Notes: generated from the sequence alone by a model not told the origin. A stretch of DNA of 64,000 bases from Xylocopa sonorina (GCF_050948175.1 NW_027490138.1:1240001-1304000); one strand, 5' to 3'. Shown: positions 48,601 through 63,500, counted from the first letter of the stretch. Numbers and translations: made by a program.

Positions 48601-51600
48601 CACTTCCTTGCCAGATAATTGCGCTTGCAGATGTTTACGTATCGAAGCAATGGAGTTCTAATGCTTCTTATATCGCGATATCGCATCTCATTTCTATGTT
48701 TCATGATAAGATATAATATTCATTGTGCAGTGTTACGTATACCTCGTATTCACTTCAATGGAATGTAAATACGACACTTCCTTGCTAGGTAGTAGCGTTT
48801 GCAGATATCTACGTATCGAAGCACCAGAGTACTAATGCTTCATAAAGCGCGATATCGCATCTCATTTCTATGTTTCATGATAAGATATAATATTCATTAC
48901 GAAGTGACATGTGTACCTCGTCTACACTTCAAATGAATGTAAATGCGACACTTTCTTGCTAGGAAATAGCGTTTGCAGATGCCTACGTATCGTAGCAATA
49001 GAGTTCTAATGCTGCTTAGATCGCGATATCGCATCTCATTTCTATGTTTCGTGATAAGTTATAATATTCATTCCGAAGTGTCATGTATACCTCGAATTCA
49101 CTTCAAAAGAATCTAAATGCGACATTTCCATGCTAGGAAGTAGCCCTTGCTGATATCTCCGCATTGAGGCAATAGAGTCCTAATGCTTCTTATAACGAGA
49201 TGTCGCATTTCATTTCAATGTTTCGTGACAAGATGTAATATTCATTGCGAAGTGTCATGCATACCACCTATTCACTCCAAACGAATGTAAATGCGACACT
49301 TCCTAGCTAGGAAATAGCGTCTGCAGATGTCTACGCATCGAGGCGATAGAGTTCTAATGCTTCTTAAAACTCGATATCGCATCTCACTTCATTGTTTGGT
49401 GATAAGATATAATATTCATTGCGAAGTGTCATGTATACCTCGTATTCATTTCAAAAGAATGTAAATGCGACTATTCCTTGCTAGGAAATAGCGTATTCAG
49501 ATGTCTACGTATCGTAGCAATAGAGTTCTAATGCTACTTAAATCGCGATATCGAATCTCATTTCTATGTTTCGTGATAAGAAAGAATATTCATTGCGAAT
49601 GGTCATGTATACCTTGTATTCACTTCAAAAGTAATTAAATGCGACTATTGCTTGCTAGGATATAGCGTTTGCAGATGTCTACGTATCGTAGCAATAGCGT
49701 TCTAATGCTACTTCAATCGCGATATGACACCTCATTTATATGTTTCGTGATAAGATATAATATTCATTGCGAAGTGTCATGTATACCTCGTATTCACATC
49801 AAAAGAATGTAAATGCGACTACTGCTTGCTAGGAAATAGCGTTTCTAGATGTCTACGTATCGTAGCAATAGAGTTCTAATGCTACTTAAATCGCGATATC
49901 GCATCTCATTTGTATGTTTCGTGATAAGATATAATATTCATTGCGAACTGTCATGTATACATCGTATTCACTTCAAAAGAATGTAAGTGCGACACTTCCA
50001 TGCTAGGAAATAGCGTTTGCAGATGTCTCCGCATCGAGGCCATAGAGTTCTAATGCTTCTTAAAACGCGATATCGCACCCCTCTTCTGTGTTTCATGATA
50101 AGATATAATATTCATTGCGAAGTGTCATGTATACCTCGTATTCACATCAAAAGAATGTAAATGCGACTACTGCTTGCTAGGAAATAGCGTTTCTAGATGT
50201 CTACGTATCGTAGCAATAGAGTTCTAATGCTACTTAAATCGCGATATCGCATCTCATTTGTATGTTTCGTGATAAGATATAATACTTATTGCGAAGTGTC
50301 ATGTATACCTCGTATTCACTTCAAAAGTATGTAAATGCGACTATTGCTTGCTAGGAAATAGAGTCTGCAGATGTCTACGTATCGTAGCAATAGAATTCAA
50401 ATGCTACTTAAATCGCGATATCGCATCTCATTTCTATATTTCGTGATAAGATATAATATTCGTTGCGAAGTGTTATGTCTACCTCGTATTCACTTCAGAA
50501 GAATGTAAATGCGACACTTCCTTGCTAGGAAATAGCGTTTGCAGATGTCTCCGTACCGATGCAATAGAGTTCATTACTTCCTAAAACGGGATATCGCATC
50601 TCATTTCTATGTTTCATGACAAGATATAATATTCATTGCGAAGTGTCATGTACTCCTCGTATTCACTTCAAAAGAATTTAAATGCGAAAACTTCCTTGCT
50701 AGGAAATAGCGTTTGCAGATGTCTACGTATCGAGGCAGTAGTGATCTAATGCTTCTTAAAAAGCGATATGCCATCTCATTTCTATGTTTCATGATAAGAT
50801 ATAATATCCATTCCGAAGTGTCATGTATACCTCGTATTCACTTCAAAAGAATGTAAATGCGACACTTCCTTGATAGGTAATAGCGTTTGCAAATGTCCAC
50901 GTATCGAAGCAATAGAGTTCTAAAGCTTCTTAAACCTCGATATCGCATTTCATTTCTATGTTTCATGATAAGACCTATTATTCGTTGCGGAGTTTCACTT
51001 ATGGCTCGTATTCACTCCAAAAGAATTTAAAGGCGACACTTCCATGCTAGGAAATAGCGTTTGCAGATGTCTACGTATCGAAGCAATAGAGTTATAATGC
51101 TCCTTATAACGAGATGTCGCATCGTATTTCTACGTTTTATGATAAGATATAATATTCATTGCGATGCGTCATGTATCGTATTCCTTTCAAAAGAATGTAA
51201 ATACGACACTTGCTTGCTAGGAAATAGCGTTTTCAGATGTCTACGTACGGAAGCAATAGGGTTCTAATGCTACTTAAAAAGGTATATCGTATCTCAGTTC
51301 ATGTTTCATGATAAGATCTATTATTCATTGCGAAGTGTCACTTATACCTCGTATTCACTTAAAATGAATGTAAATGCGACAATTCTCCTTCCTAGGAAAT
51401 AGCGTTTTGCAGATGTCTACGTATCGAGGCAATTGAGTTCTAATGCTAGTTAGATCTCGATATCGCATCTCACTTCCGTGTTTCAAGATAAGAAATAATA
51501 TTCCATTGCGAAGTGTCATGTATTCTCGTCTACACTTCAAAAGAATGTAAATGCGCACTTCCTTGCTAGGAAATAGCGTTTGCAGATGGGCTACGTATCG

Positions 51601-54600
51601 TAGCATTAGAGTTCTCATGCTTTTTAAGACGGGATATCGCATCTCATATCGACGTTTCATGATAAGATATAATCTTCATTGCGAAGTGTTATGTATACCT
51701 CGTCTACATTTCAGAAGAATGTAAATGCCACACTTCCTGGCTAACAAGTAGCGTTTCCGGGATGTCTACCTATCGAAGCAGTAAAGTTCTAGTGCTTCTT
51801 AGAAAGCGATATCGCATCTCATTTCTATGTTTCATGATAAGATATAATCTTCATTGCGAAGTGTTATTCATACCTCGTCTACACTACAAAAGAATGTAAA
51901 TGCGACACTTCCTTGCTAGGAAATAGCGCTGGCAGATGTCTACGTATCGAAGCAATAGAGTTCTAATGCTAGTTAGACCCGATATCGCATCTCACTTCTA
52001 TGCTTCATGATTGGATATAATATTCATTGCGAAGTCTCATGTATACCTCGTATTCACTTCTAAAGAATGTAAGTGCGGCACTTCCATGCTAGGAAATAGC
52101 GTTTGCAGATTTCTCCGCATCGAGGCCATACAGTTCTAATGCTTCTCAAAACGCGATATTGCATCTCCCTTCTATGTTTCACGATAAGATATAATATTCA
52201 TTGCGAAGTGTCATGTATACCTCGTATCACTTCAAAAGAATGCAAATGGGACGATTCCATCCTAGGAAATAGCGTTTGCAGATATCTACGTATCATAGCA
52301 AAAGAGTCCTATTGCTTCTTAAAACGAGATGCCGCATTTCATTTCTACGTTCGTGATAAGATATAATATTCATTGCGAGCTGTCATGTACACCTTGTATT
52401 CACTTCAAAAGAATGTAAATGCGACACTTCCATGCTGGGAATTATCGTTTGCAGGTGTCTCCGCATCGAAGCCGTAGAGTTCTAACGCTTCTTAAAACGC
52501 GATATCGCATCCCTCTTCCGTGTTTTCATGATATGATACAATATTTATTGCGAAGTTTCATGTATGCCTCGTATTCATTTCAAAGGAATGTAAGTGCGAC
52601 TATGCTTGCTAAGAAATAGCGTTGCAGATGTCTCCGCATCGAGGCCGTAGATTTCTAATATTTCTTAAAACGCGATATCGCATCTCTCTTCGGTGTTTCA
52701 TGATAAGATATAATATTCATTGCGAAGTGTCATGTATACCTCGTATTCACATCAAAAGAATGTAAATGCGACGTTTCCATCCTAGGAAATAGCGTTTGCA
52801 TATATCTCCGCATCGATGCAATAGGGATCTAATGCTTTTTAAGGCGCGATATCGCATCTCACTTTTATGATTCATGATAAGATATAATATTCTTTGCGAA
52901 GTGTCATGTACCCCTCGTATTCACTTCAAAAGAATGTAATGCGACACATCCATGCTTGGAAATAGCGTCTGCAGATGTCTACGCGTCGAGGCAATAGAGT
53001 TCTAATGCTTCTTAGATCGCGATATAGCATCTCATTTCTATGTTTCGTGATAAGATATAATATTCATTGCGAAGTGTCATGTATACCTCGTATTCACATC
53101 AAAAGAATGTAAATGCGACTATTGCTTGCTAGGAAATAGCGTTTGCAGATGTCTCCGCATCGAGGCCATAGAGTTCTAATGCTACTTAAAACGCGATATC
53201 GCATCTCATTTCTATCTTTCGTGATAAGATATAATATTCATTGCGAAGTGTCATGTACACCTCGCATTCACATCAAAAGAATGTAAATGCGACACTTCCA
53301 TGCTAGGAAACAGCGTTTGCAGATATCTCCGCATACAGGCAATAGAGTTCTTATGCTCCTTAAAACGCGATATCGCATCTCACTTCTATGCTTCATGATT
53401 GGTATATAATATTCATTGCGAAGTCTCATGTATACCTCGTATTCACTTCAAAGGAATCTAAATGCGACATTTCCATGCTAGGAAATAGCCTTTGCAGATA
53501 TCTCCGCATCGAGGCAATAGGGTTGTAATGCTTCTCAAACCGCGATAACGCAATCCCATTTCTATTGCTTCATGAAAAGATATAATTTTCATAGCGAAGT
53601 GTCATGTATACCTCGTATTCCCTCCAAACAAATGTAAATGCCCACACTTCCTTGCTAGGAAATAGCGTTTGCAGATATCTGCGCATCGAGGCAATAGGGA
53701 TCTAATGCTTCTTAGGACGCGATATCGCATCTCCACTTCTATGACACATGATAAGATATAATGTACATTGCGATGTGTCATGCATACCTCGTATGCACTT
53801 CAAAAGAATGTAAATGCGAATCTTCCTTGCCTGGAAATCGCGTATTCAGATGTCTACGTATCGTAGCATTAGAGTTCTAATGCTACTTAATCCGCGATAC
53901 CGCATCTCATTTCTATGTTTCATGATAAGATATAATATTCATTGCGAAGTGTCATGTATACCTAGTATTCACTTCAAAAGAATGTAAATGCGACTATTGC
54001 TTGCTAGGAAATAGCGATTGCAGATGTCTAACGTATCGTAGCAATAGAGTTCTAATGCTACTTAAATCGGGATATCGCATCTCATTTCTATATTTCGTGA
54101 TAAGATATAATATTCATTGCAAGTGTCATGTATAAATCGTATTCGCTTCAAAAGAAATGTAAATGCGACTATTGCTTGCTAGGAAATAGCGTTTGCAGAT
54201 TTCTACGTACCGTAGCAATAGAGTTCTAATGCTACTTAAATCGCGATATTGCATTTCATTTCCATGTCTCGTGATAAGATATAATATTCATTGCGAAATG
54301 TCATGTATACCTCGTATTCACTTCAAAGAATGTAAATGCGACTATTCCTTGCTAGGAAATAGCGTTTGCAGATGCCTACGTATCGTAGCAATAGAGCTAT
54401 AATGCTTCTTAGATCGCGATATCGCATCTCATTTATATGTTCGTGATAAGACATAATATTAATTGCAAAGTGTCATGCATACCTCGTATTCACTCAAAAG
54501 AATAAAAATCCGTCTATTCCTTGCTAGGAAATAGCGTTTGCAGATGCCAACGTATCGTAGCAATAGAGTTCTTATGCTTCTTAGATCGCGATATCGCATC

Positions 54601-55622
54601 TCATATCTATGATTCGTGATAAGTTAGAATATTCATTCCGAAGTGTCATGTATACCTCGCATTCAGTTCAAAAGAATGTAAATGCGAATCTTCCTTGCTA
54701 GGAAATAGCGTTTGCAGATGCCTACGTATCGTAGCAATAGCGTTGTAATGCTACTTATATGGCGATATCACATCTCATTTATATGTTTCGTGATAAGATA
54801 TAATATTCATAGCGAACTGTCATGTATACCTCGTATTCACTTCAAAAAGAATGTAAATGCGACTATTGCTTGCTAGGAAATAGCGTTTGCAGATGTCTAC
54901 GTATCGTAGCAATAGCGATCTAATGCTTCTTAAAACGCGATATCGCATCTCATATCTATGATTCGTGATAAGGTATAATATTCATTGCGAAGTGTCATGT
55001 ATACATCGTATTCGCTTCAAAAAGATGTAAATGCGACTATTCCTTTCTCGGAAATAGCGTTTGCAGATGCCTACGTATCGTAGCAATAGAGTTCTAAAGC
55101 TACTTAAATCTTGATATCGCATATCATTTCCATGTTTCGTGATAAGATATAATATTCATTGCGAAATGTCATGTATACCTCGTATTCACACCAAACGAAT
55201 GTAAATGCGACACTTCCTTGCTAGTAAATAGCGTATTCAGATGTCTACGTATCGTAGCAATAGATTTCTAATGCTACTTGAATCGCGATATCGCATCTCA
55301 TTTCTATGTTTCATGATAAGACATAATATTCATTGCGAAGTGTTATGCATACCACGTATTCACTTCAGAAGAATGTAAATGCGACACTTCCATGCTAGGA
55401 AATAGCGTTTGCAGATGTCTACGCGTCGAGGTAATAGAGTTCTAATGCTTCTTAAAACGCGATATCGCAACTCACTTCTATGTTTCGTAATAAGATATAA
55501 TATTCATTGCGAAGTGTCATGCATTCTCGTCTACACGTCAAAAGAATGTAAATGCAACACTTCCTTGCTAGGGTATAGCGTTTCCAGATGTCTAGGCATT
55601 GAAGCAATAGAGTTCATAATTT
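45643..55622 (+). repeat. Satellite array S5, plus orientation
   Basis: About 57 monomers. Local higher-order duplications include TTACGAAGTGACATGTG at 47505 and 48897 (1392 bp = 8 monomers), a pair around 46709/46883 (1 monomer) and a pair around 49795/50143 (2 monomers). Many monomers in 51.3-55.6 kb have single-base indels, unlike S1. The array ends within AGCAATAGAGTT at the LTR fragment of core C. Numerous 60-100-codon frames are chance openings in the monomer. Confidence 0.95.
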
Positions 55623-56048
55623 GGAGGGGTAGAGGTCCTTCTCACACCCGAGAACCATCCTGTTTGTCTCCATGGACTAAGGCAGCGGTCTTATCGTTGC
55701 AGAGCTCTGGATCCTTTCCTTCGGGCTTCAGGGTCTCTTCTTGCTCACTTCCCGACTCCTCCACCGTCGAGCCCGTCACGCTACCTCGGCGCACAGCCCT
55801 TCCGCGAACCTGCGGTCTTATTATCCGCCGAATTCCATCAGCCCGCCAGTCTAATCCGTAGAACGGTGAGAGTGAACGCCGGGGGAGGGGAGTTTCTACC
55901 ATCGTGTATTTCACGCTCCTCGCAAATACAGCTATCGCGATGTTGCGTGTCGCGCTTCTCGCATGGGTGGTGGTCTGCGAGCTAGTCTAACCGTAGCAGG
56001 GGGGGGGGGGGGTGGGCTGAGCGAGCCTTGTGACTTCACCACGTCACA
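55623..56048 (-). mobile_element. Truncated solo LTR at the left edge of core C
   Basis: Reverse complement of 37174 to about 37628. It runs from GGAGGGGTAGAGG to ACGTCACA, followed by GTAC (56049-56052) and the same core context as in B. It is therefore the same insertion as in core B, cut off by satellite S5 after 426 bp. It contains a 14-G run (55999-56012); the second, 20-base run of B is here interrupted and shorter. Confidence 0.88.
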
Positions 56049-56052
56049 GTAC

Positions 56053-58009
56053 ATACAAATTTGCGATTAATTAGCTATGTGTTCAAATTCAATTCCGAAT
56101 AATGCACTAAAAAAGCATCCAGATAACAAACGGCAAGATGGTAGCGCACCATGCCCGGCACAATATTGCCACTTCCGAGGTGTGTCAACTGATTCGTAGT
56201 CATCTGTGACCGGATTCGTTGACTAAAATGGCAGAAACGTATTACCAGCACGTTCTAGACAAGCGAATCGCGCAGAACCAGCACCATGGTGACACGCGTA
56301 TCATTCGCTCCATTCATGAATCTCCTCTGCAATGACGCAGGATCACATTTGGCAATGGGGAACCTGTGCTTTCATACAAATTAGAACCGTTAGATGTCAG
56401 TAGATGTTCAGCGTATGAGTATTGATAGACATTTTGATGGTCGTTTTCCTATACTTATAGTTATTGAGCGAGTCGTATATATTTCTTTCAATCCATCATA
56501 GACTAAAAATATTATTTATAAAAAAAATATTACTTATATAATAAAAATTCATGCTGTTGCGTCCCTAACTTCGCCTTGTGTAATTTTTGAAATAACATTC
56601 TGTCTTCGTATTTAATGTAGCCCTCAATTGCATGAATGTGTAACAATAAATTGAAGAAAATATATATAAAATAAGTGTATATATTTTTATGACAAAGTAA
56701 TTATCGACTTTATGGAAAAAATCGCCCTATCGGGCTAGTTTATAGTAAATAATAAAATCGAGTTCTTATATCTTTGTTTTGTGCCGGTGTATCTATATTG
56801 GAATCAAAATAAATAAATTGCACAGTTTAGTCATTTTTCATATTTGCTTATAATTTTTATGGAAACAGCTTCCCCATTAGTAAATGTCAGCCTACGCCAC
56901 AACCACGCGTGTAGCTATGGTGAGCTGATAGTGTCATTGTCACGGCCGTGTAGCCCGTATGCTATATCTCGGTGCTTTAATAGGGCCGTGATACGAATGC
57001 CGCCCCAGTACTAACAGTATGCCATTTCGAAAGCTGAGTAGGAGCACTTTGTTAGCACAGTTCTGTCACGGAATTTGTTCCATCCGTTGTCATTGGCGTG
57101 CCAATCGCTGGCTGTTTGGGATATTGTAGTGCATGAGGCAGACTTGTTCCTTATCATCGTCAAGGAGATGGATTTTCACTCCCCCCTTTTTGAATTTTTT
57201 AAATTATTGTTTGGAATTTTTGCCGTTTCTGTATCTCTATGACCGCATTGTGGATTCAACTTATGTACGATCTTTTTGGTCTTCATCTTTTATTACATGT
57301 AATATTATATATGTGATGCACGTTTGTTATGTAATGCTCCGATTTGTAAGCCTCAGATACTTTTATTCTTTGGTAAAGCAACTTATTCGATTAATATATA
57401 TTTATTAGACATAGATATAAACAATTAGAAAAATGTTATTAAAACGCTATTAAATATGTTGTTGCAATTATATATTTAAGGTCTGAAGATGTAGATGCAA
57501 TTAATGTCCGATATTTTACGTGAGCCAATCGACGTATCAAGTGAGGCTATGAAATATAAAAATCTTTTACTCTTCTTCGACCCCTTTACATGTCACATGA
57601 ATGATAAGTTCTGTAAGACAAGAAGCCTAAATTAGTGAGATATCTAGGAATATAAGTAATTTGTAAGTAACACATCTTTTCTCTTTGAAATATTTGCCTT
57701 TGCATAGAATAGAACGTATAGATATAATTGCCTGTTTTGTACCCATTTCGGTCCAATTCTATTATAGCCTTTGAGCAGAAGTAATATTGATTATACTTGA
57801 TTTTTGCAATAGTTCTTTAATTAACAGATTTTATTAACCTAGAATCATCATTTGACGGATGTATCAATCTACTTTGTAGCTCCATCAGTTTCTTTTTCTG
57901 CTCGCTACTTTCCATTTTCAGTTCCGTATACTTATCCTTTATCACCATCATATATGTTGCGTAAAATTACAATAACTTTTTGTCCTCAAATTTTGCGGAT
58001 ATTTCAATT
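56053..58009. other. Core C, inverted non-satellite sequence
   Basis: Reverse complement of about 35210-37169 of core B. It shares with B the longer segment replaced in A near 19270-19320, and the 15 bp missing from A near 18630. I support no gene in it. The frame at 57133-57408 is the inverted counterpart of uncalled frames in A and B. The coiled-coil-like frame is interrupted by the same TAA as in B. Confidence 0.7.
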
Positions 58010-58345
58010 AAATTTCCTTTGATTAAATAAACGGAAATTAAAAAACAGTGGCACGTACCATTTCTTGGAAACTTTGTATCGTAATTTGCATCTGACTGTT
58101 TTGAAAGGCACGCACTTTACTTAACGTTTGCAATGATTCGGTTAGCGAAGTAAAGTAATATTCTACTTTCGAACTTGTTGGCTCTTGTAATTCTAAGGCA
58201 AATATATTCATCTGTCGACGTCATCGTGAACATTGTTTTTTGGCAAAAATCCAGAAAAACAAATATACTATAAGTAAAATAATAAACATCATAATATTAA
58301 ATTTAACTCTGTTCATCGTTGCCTTGTTGGACACATCCATAACAG
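58010..58345 (-). pseudogene. Broken copy of the 99-aa membrane-like frame, core C
   Basis: Inverted counterpart of 15276-15575. A 3-bp insertion near 58219 turns CGATGTCGACAG into CGATGACGTCGACAG and creates an in-frame TGA. No piggyBac is present at the matching TTAA, near 58020. Confidence 0.5.
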
Positions 58346-58515
58346 TATACAGGGTGGGGCAGTAATAATTAGCACCTCAGATATCCACGAAACTATAAGT
58401 TTCATAGAAGTTTTTGCTAATACAATATTGCATAGTACAAAGGGGCCATCCGTTGATGAAAATAGTTTTTTTGTAAGTGGAGTTATGTTGGACATATGAA
58501 GGTTACCTTCATTTT

Positions 58516-58830
58516 TTAAAATGAATTGGTATGTCCATTCTTCCGTAATACGATAGAGCATTTTAAAGCAAGCTTAACGATCTGTAACATGAAGGCATTG
58601 AAGGTTACAAAAAGTAAAGAATGGCGATAATACTCACGGTTTTGATAGTAAATGAAACATACGTATTGTAAACAGTGGTGGAAGGCGTAATACTTACCGT
58701 TTACTTCACTGTGAATAAACACTTTTCGAAGGGCATTTCAATAGTTTGCAGCATAAGTAAAACATGATAAGATTAGTATTGAAAAATCGGTTCGAATACG
58801 TTTGGTTAGGCTGTTCTTTGTGTCGTTCAT
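58516..58830 (-). pseudogene. Broken membrane-protein-like frame, core C
   Basis: Inverted counterpart of 14786-15100, with ATG at 58828-58830 and the same TGA at codon 31. From the second half onward a different frame (58313-58561, 82 codons) is also open here but closed in core A by TGA. Confidence 0.35.
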
Positions 58831-59798
58831 TCTATAAGTACTGAGCTGCGGATTCCTGAGGACAGCTCACAAAATTGTTGAACTATGGAAGATTATCATT
58901 GTGAATTTGAATCAAAAGGTAATTAAATTCCATTAGATTGTAAACAGATCTCAATGTTTCATTTTAGATAGTAAGATTAAATACTCTTGACAAAACTACA
59001 AGAATGGATACATACCATTCTGTTATTATTATTTCATAAAGAATTATAATTGCAATTATATAGTTCATTACGATAAAAAATATTTCTCAGAAAATTCTAA
59101 ATATTAAATAAAAGAATCAAGTAAAACATTTTTAATAATTAGGAATATGAAAAATACTTGAACATTCCAATAGAAAGATGTCTAAACAGGAGCTAGAAAA
59201 GTCAAACATTCAATTTCAATTCCAGAATTCATCTATAAGAGGTAAAATGTTTCGAAAGCTTTAATTACAGTCTTTAATGCAAGCAGTTGGGCAGTATTTC
59301 AATTTTTAAGAAAATTGATGAAAGTCAACCATTTTGAAGTGGTCAGAATCTTTGTCGTTTGAGCAATAAGTGAATAAGAAATAACTGCATAAATTCCAGG
59401 CTTAAAAACTTATGGATTAAATCCTATGCAGACTCGTTTATGAGCGAGTTACTAAATAATAATCCACACTAAGTAATCATTTTAAAACTTAAACGATTAC
59501 ATCTCGCGAACTTTCAAAGATATCAGAAGCGTGAAAAGTATGTGGTTTATCAAAAACTCTTCTAAAAGAACGGACGAAGCCAATAGAAATCTTTGTTGAA
59601 GTAAGCAAGTTCTAAAGTTCTAAGCAACGCGATGGCCCTTATCTGCCTATGTTTCATAGCAAGTAAGTTCTGAATTTCTATGAAATCCGATGGAATTTCT
59701 CACTACTAACGTTTCAAAGTAAGTTCTCAAATTCTCAGTTCTACGTTTAAAACTATGTGTGATCTATATATCTATGTAAAGTGATGGTTCCTATTAGT
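58831..59798. other. AT-rich non-satellite part of core C
   Basis: Inverted counterpart of 13819-14785. I see no gene. Confidence 0.65.
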
Positions 59799-60535
59799 TG
59801 TGACGGAAACCTATATATAGTTAGTCAGGGAAGCTCGAAGGGGTTAATTATCTAAATGCATTAAGGTGTAAAACGTACTTTAATCTAAAGCGATCTATCG
59901 TTTCAAGGTATCCGCTCACGTACAACTTTTCTTGGGCGCCAGCTGCTCAGAAAGTAGCAAAGGGATAGACTACACGACCCCGGGAACCCTGGGGCGGAAC
60001 AACCCTTGAAACTTCGAAATGCTCCTCCTCTCGACTACGCCTAGCCAAGTACACACACTCAGATCGCGAGGTACTGAAGTCACGGCATGTTTATTTATGG
60101 TCTCGACGTGGGTTTAACTAAGAAGGGCTACGGGAAACTACGCAACACGCCGCAAATTACCGGGTATCATAACTCGCTTCACGATATAAGATACAACATA
60201 CAATATGCGACACAAGAAATGGGACGCTTTAGCGAATAAGCTCTCACGTTCTCTTCTTCAGGTTCCTTGAATTCGCTGGTGGTCCTCGGGTCTCCTGCAT
60301 CCTCCTCGGGGCTCCTTGGTGGAGTGGGCTGTAGGCTTCTGTACTGTTCGAGTCCATCGATCAGTGGATTTCGGCTATTTCCTCTTCTCGCCCCCTTGGG
60401 TGTCCCTGAGGGGATCCTCCTGATCATTTAAATTGCGTAGCGCCTCGCGCGCCGCGCTCCCATGGCCCACCTGCAGGGCCGCTGGACTTTTGACTTCTCT
60501 TTAGAGGGTTAAGGATGGTTGAGGACCTTCTCACA
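59799..60535 (-). mobile_element. LTR fragment (LTR1) at the right edge of core C
   Basis: Reverse complement of LTR1: TGTGACGG at 59799 (inverted CCGTCACA) to CTTCTCACA at 60535. TTGGGCGCCA at 59932-59941 is the inverted primer-binding-site-like string. It keeps the AGAACGTGAGAGC block that core B lost. Confidence 0.75.
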
Positions 60536-63500
60536 TCCCAGAGCATTATAAAGCACAAAAGCAGATAAGCATAATGCGATGCATAGAGCTTTACAACATT
60601 CTAACTTACTTTGAACTATTTATATGAAATGCAATATTGAGGTGCATGAAGCATGACAAATTAAATGCTTCGGCACCTAGACATCTAGAAACGCTATCCC
60701 CGGGCAAGAAAGTGTAGGGTTCACACTCAATTCATATGCAGAAGCAGATAAACATAACGCGATGCTATGAATATTACATCTTATCATGAAATATAGAAGT
60801 AAGATGCGCAGCCGCGTTTTACGAAGCATTAGAACTCCATTGCTTCTAAACCCTCAGATATAGAAACGATATTCCGTAGCAAGGAAGTGATCCATTTACA
60901 TTCATTTGAAGTATAGAGGAGATATACGTAACGCGTTGCATTGAAATTACATCTTATCATGTGACTTAGAATTGATATGCGATATCGCGTTTTATAAAGA
61001 GTTAGAAATCTATTGCTTCGATGCGTAGACATCTAGAAACGCAATTTCCTAGCCAAGAAGTGTGGCATTTGCATTCTTTTGAAGTGTAGACGAGGTATAC
61101 ATAACACTTCGCAATGAATATTATATCTTATCATGAAACATACATGAGATGCGATATCGCGATCTAAAAAGCATTAGAATTCTATTGCTACGAAACGTAG
61201 GCATCTGCAGACGTTATTTCCTAGCAAGGAATAGTCGCATTTACATTCTTTTGAAGTGAATACGACGTATACATGACTCTTCGCAATGAATATTGTATCT
61301 TATCATGAAACATAGAAGTGATATGCGATATCGCGTTTTAAGAAGCTTTAAAACTCTATTTCCTCGCCGCGTAGACATCTGCAGCATGGAAGTGTCGCAT
61401 TTACATTCTCTTGAAGTGAATACGAGGAGTACATGACAGTTCGCAATGAATATTACATCTTATCACGAAACATAGAAATGAGATGCCATATCGCGATTTA
61501 AGTAGCATTAGAACTCTATTGCTACGATACGTAGACATCTGAGTACGCTATTTCCTAGCAAGGAAGTGTAGCATTTACATTCGTTTGGAGTGAATACGAG
61601 GTATACATAACACTTTGCAATGAATATTATATCTTATCATGAAGCATAGAAATGAGATGCGATATCGCGTTTTGAGAAGCACGACAACTCTATTGCTGCG
61701 ATACGTAGGCATCTGCAAACGCTATTTCCTAGCAAGCAACAATCGCATTTACATTCTTTTGAAGTGAATACGACGTACACATGACACTTCGTAATGAATA
61801 TTATATCTTATCATGAAACATAGAAGAGAGATGCGATATCGCGTTTTCAGAAGCATTAGAACTCTATGGCCTCGATGCGGAGACATCTGCAAACGCTATT
61901 TCTTAGCATGGAGGTGTCGCACTTACATTCTTTTGAAGTGAATACGAGGTATACATGACACTTCATAATGAATATTATATCTTATCATGCAACATAGGAG
62001 AGAGATGCGATATCGCGTATAAAGAAGCATTAGAACTCTATGGCCTCGATGCAGAGACATCTGCAAACGCTATTTCATAGCATGGAAGTGTCGCGCTTAC
62101 ATTCTTCTGAAGTGAATACGAGGTATACATGACACTTCGCAATGAATATTATATCTTATCACGAAACATATAAATGCGATGCGATATCGCGATTTAAGTA
62201 CAATTAGAACGCTATTGCTACGATACGCAGACATCTGCAAACGCTATTTCCTAGCAAACAATAGTCGCATTTACATTCCTTTGCAGTGAATACGAGGTAT
62301 ACATGACACTGCGCAACGAATATTATATCTTATCACGAAACATAGAAATGAGATGCGGAATCGCGATTTGTGTAGCATTAGAACTCTATTGCTACGATAC
62401 GTAGACATCTGCAAACGTTATTTCCTAGCAAGGAGGTTTCGCATTTATATTCTTTTGAAGTGAATACGAGGTATACAAGACACTTCGCAATGAACATTAT
62501 ATCTTATCATGTAACATAGAGGTGAGATGCGATATCGCGTTTTAAGAAGCATTAGAACCCTATTTCCACGATGCGGAGATATCTGCAAACGCTATTTCCT
62601 AGCATGTAAATGTCGCATTTACATTCTTTTGAAGTGAATTCGAGGTATACATGACACTTCGGAATGAATATTATATCCTATCATGAAACATAGGAGTGAG
62701 ATGCGATATCGCGTTTTAAGAAGCATTAGATCTCTATTGCCTCGACGCGTAGACATCTGCAGACGTTATTTCCTAGGATGGAAGTGTCGCATGTACATTC
62801 TTTTGAAGTGAATACGAGGTGTACATGACACTTCGCAATGAATATTACATCTTATCACGAAACACAGAAATGAGATGCGATATCGCGATTTAAGTAGCAT
62901 TAGAACTCTATTGCTACGATACGTTGACATCTGCAAACGCTACTTCCTAGCAAGGAATAGTCGCATTTACATTCTTTTGAGGTGAATACGAGGTGTAAGT
63001 GACACTTCGCAATGAATATTATATCTGGTCATGAAACACAGAAATGAGATGCGATATCGTGTTTTAAGAAGCATTAGAGCTCTATTGCTTCGATACATAG
63101 ACATCTGCAAACGCTGTTTCCTAGCAAGAAAGTGTAGCATTTACATTCGTTTGGAGTGAATACGAGGTATACATAACACTTTGCAATGAATATTATATCT
63201 TATCATGAAGCATAGAAATGAGATGCGATATCGCGTTTTGAGAAGTACGACAACTCTATTGCTGCGATACGTAGGCATCTGCAAACGCTATTTCCTAGCA
63301 AGCAATAGTCGCATCTGCATTCTTTTGAAGTGAATACAAGGTACACATGACACTACGTGATGAATATTATATCTTATCATGAGACATAGAAGAGAGATGC
63401 AATATCGCGTTTTCAGAAGCATTAGAACTCTATGGCCTCGATGCGGAGACGTCTACAAACGCTATTTCCTAGCATGGAGGTGTCGCACTTACATTCTTTT

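Noticed and set aside
55409..55861. 150-codon frame spanning satellite and LTR fragment
   Set aside because: It crosses the S5-C rearrangement breakpoint, so it is an accidental fusion of unrelated sequences.
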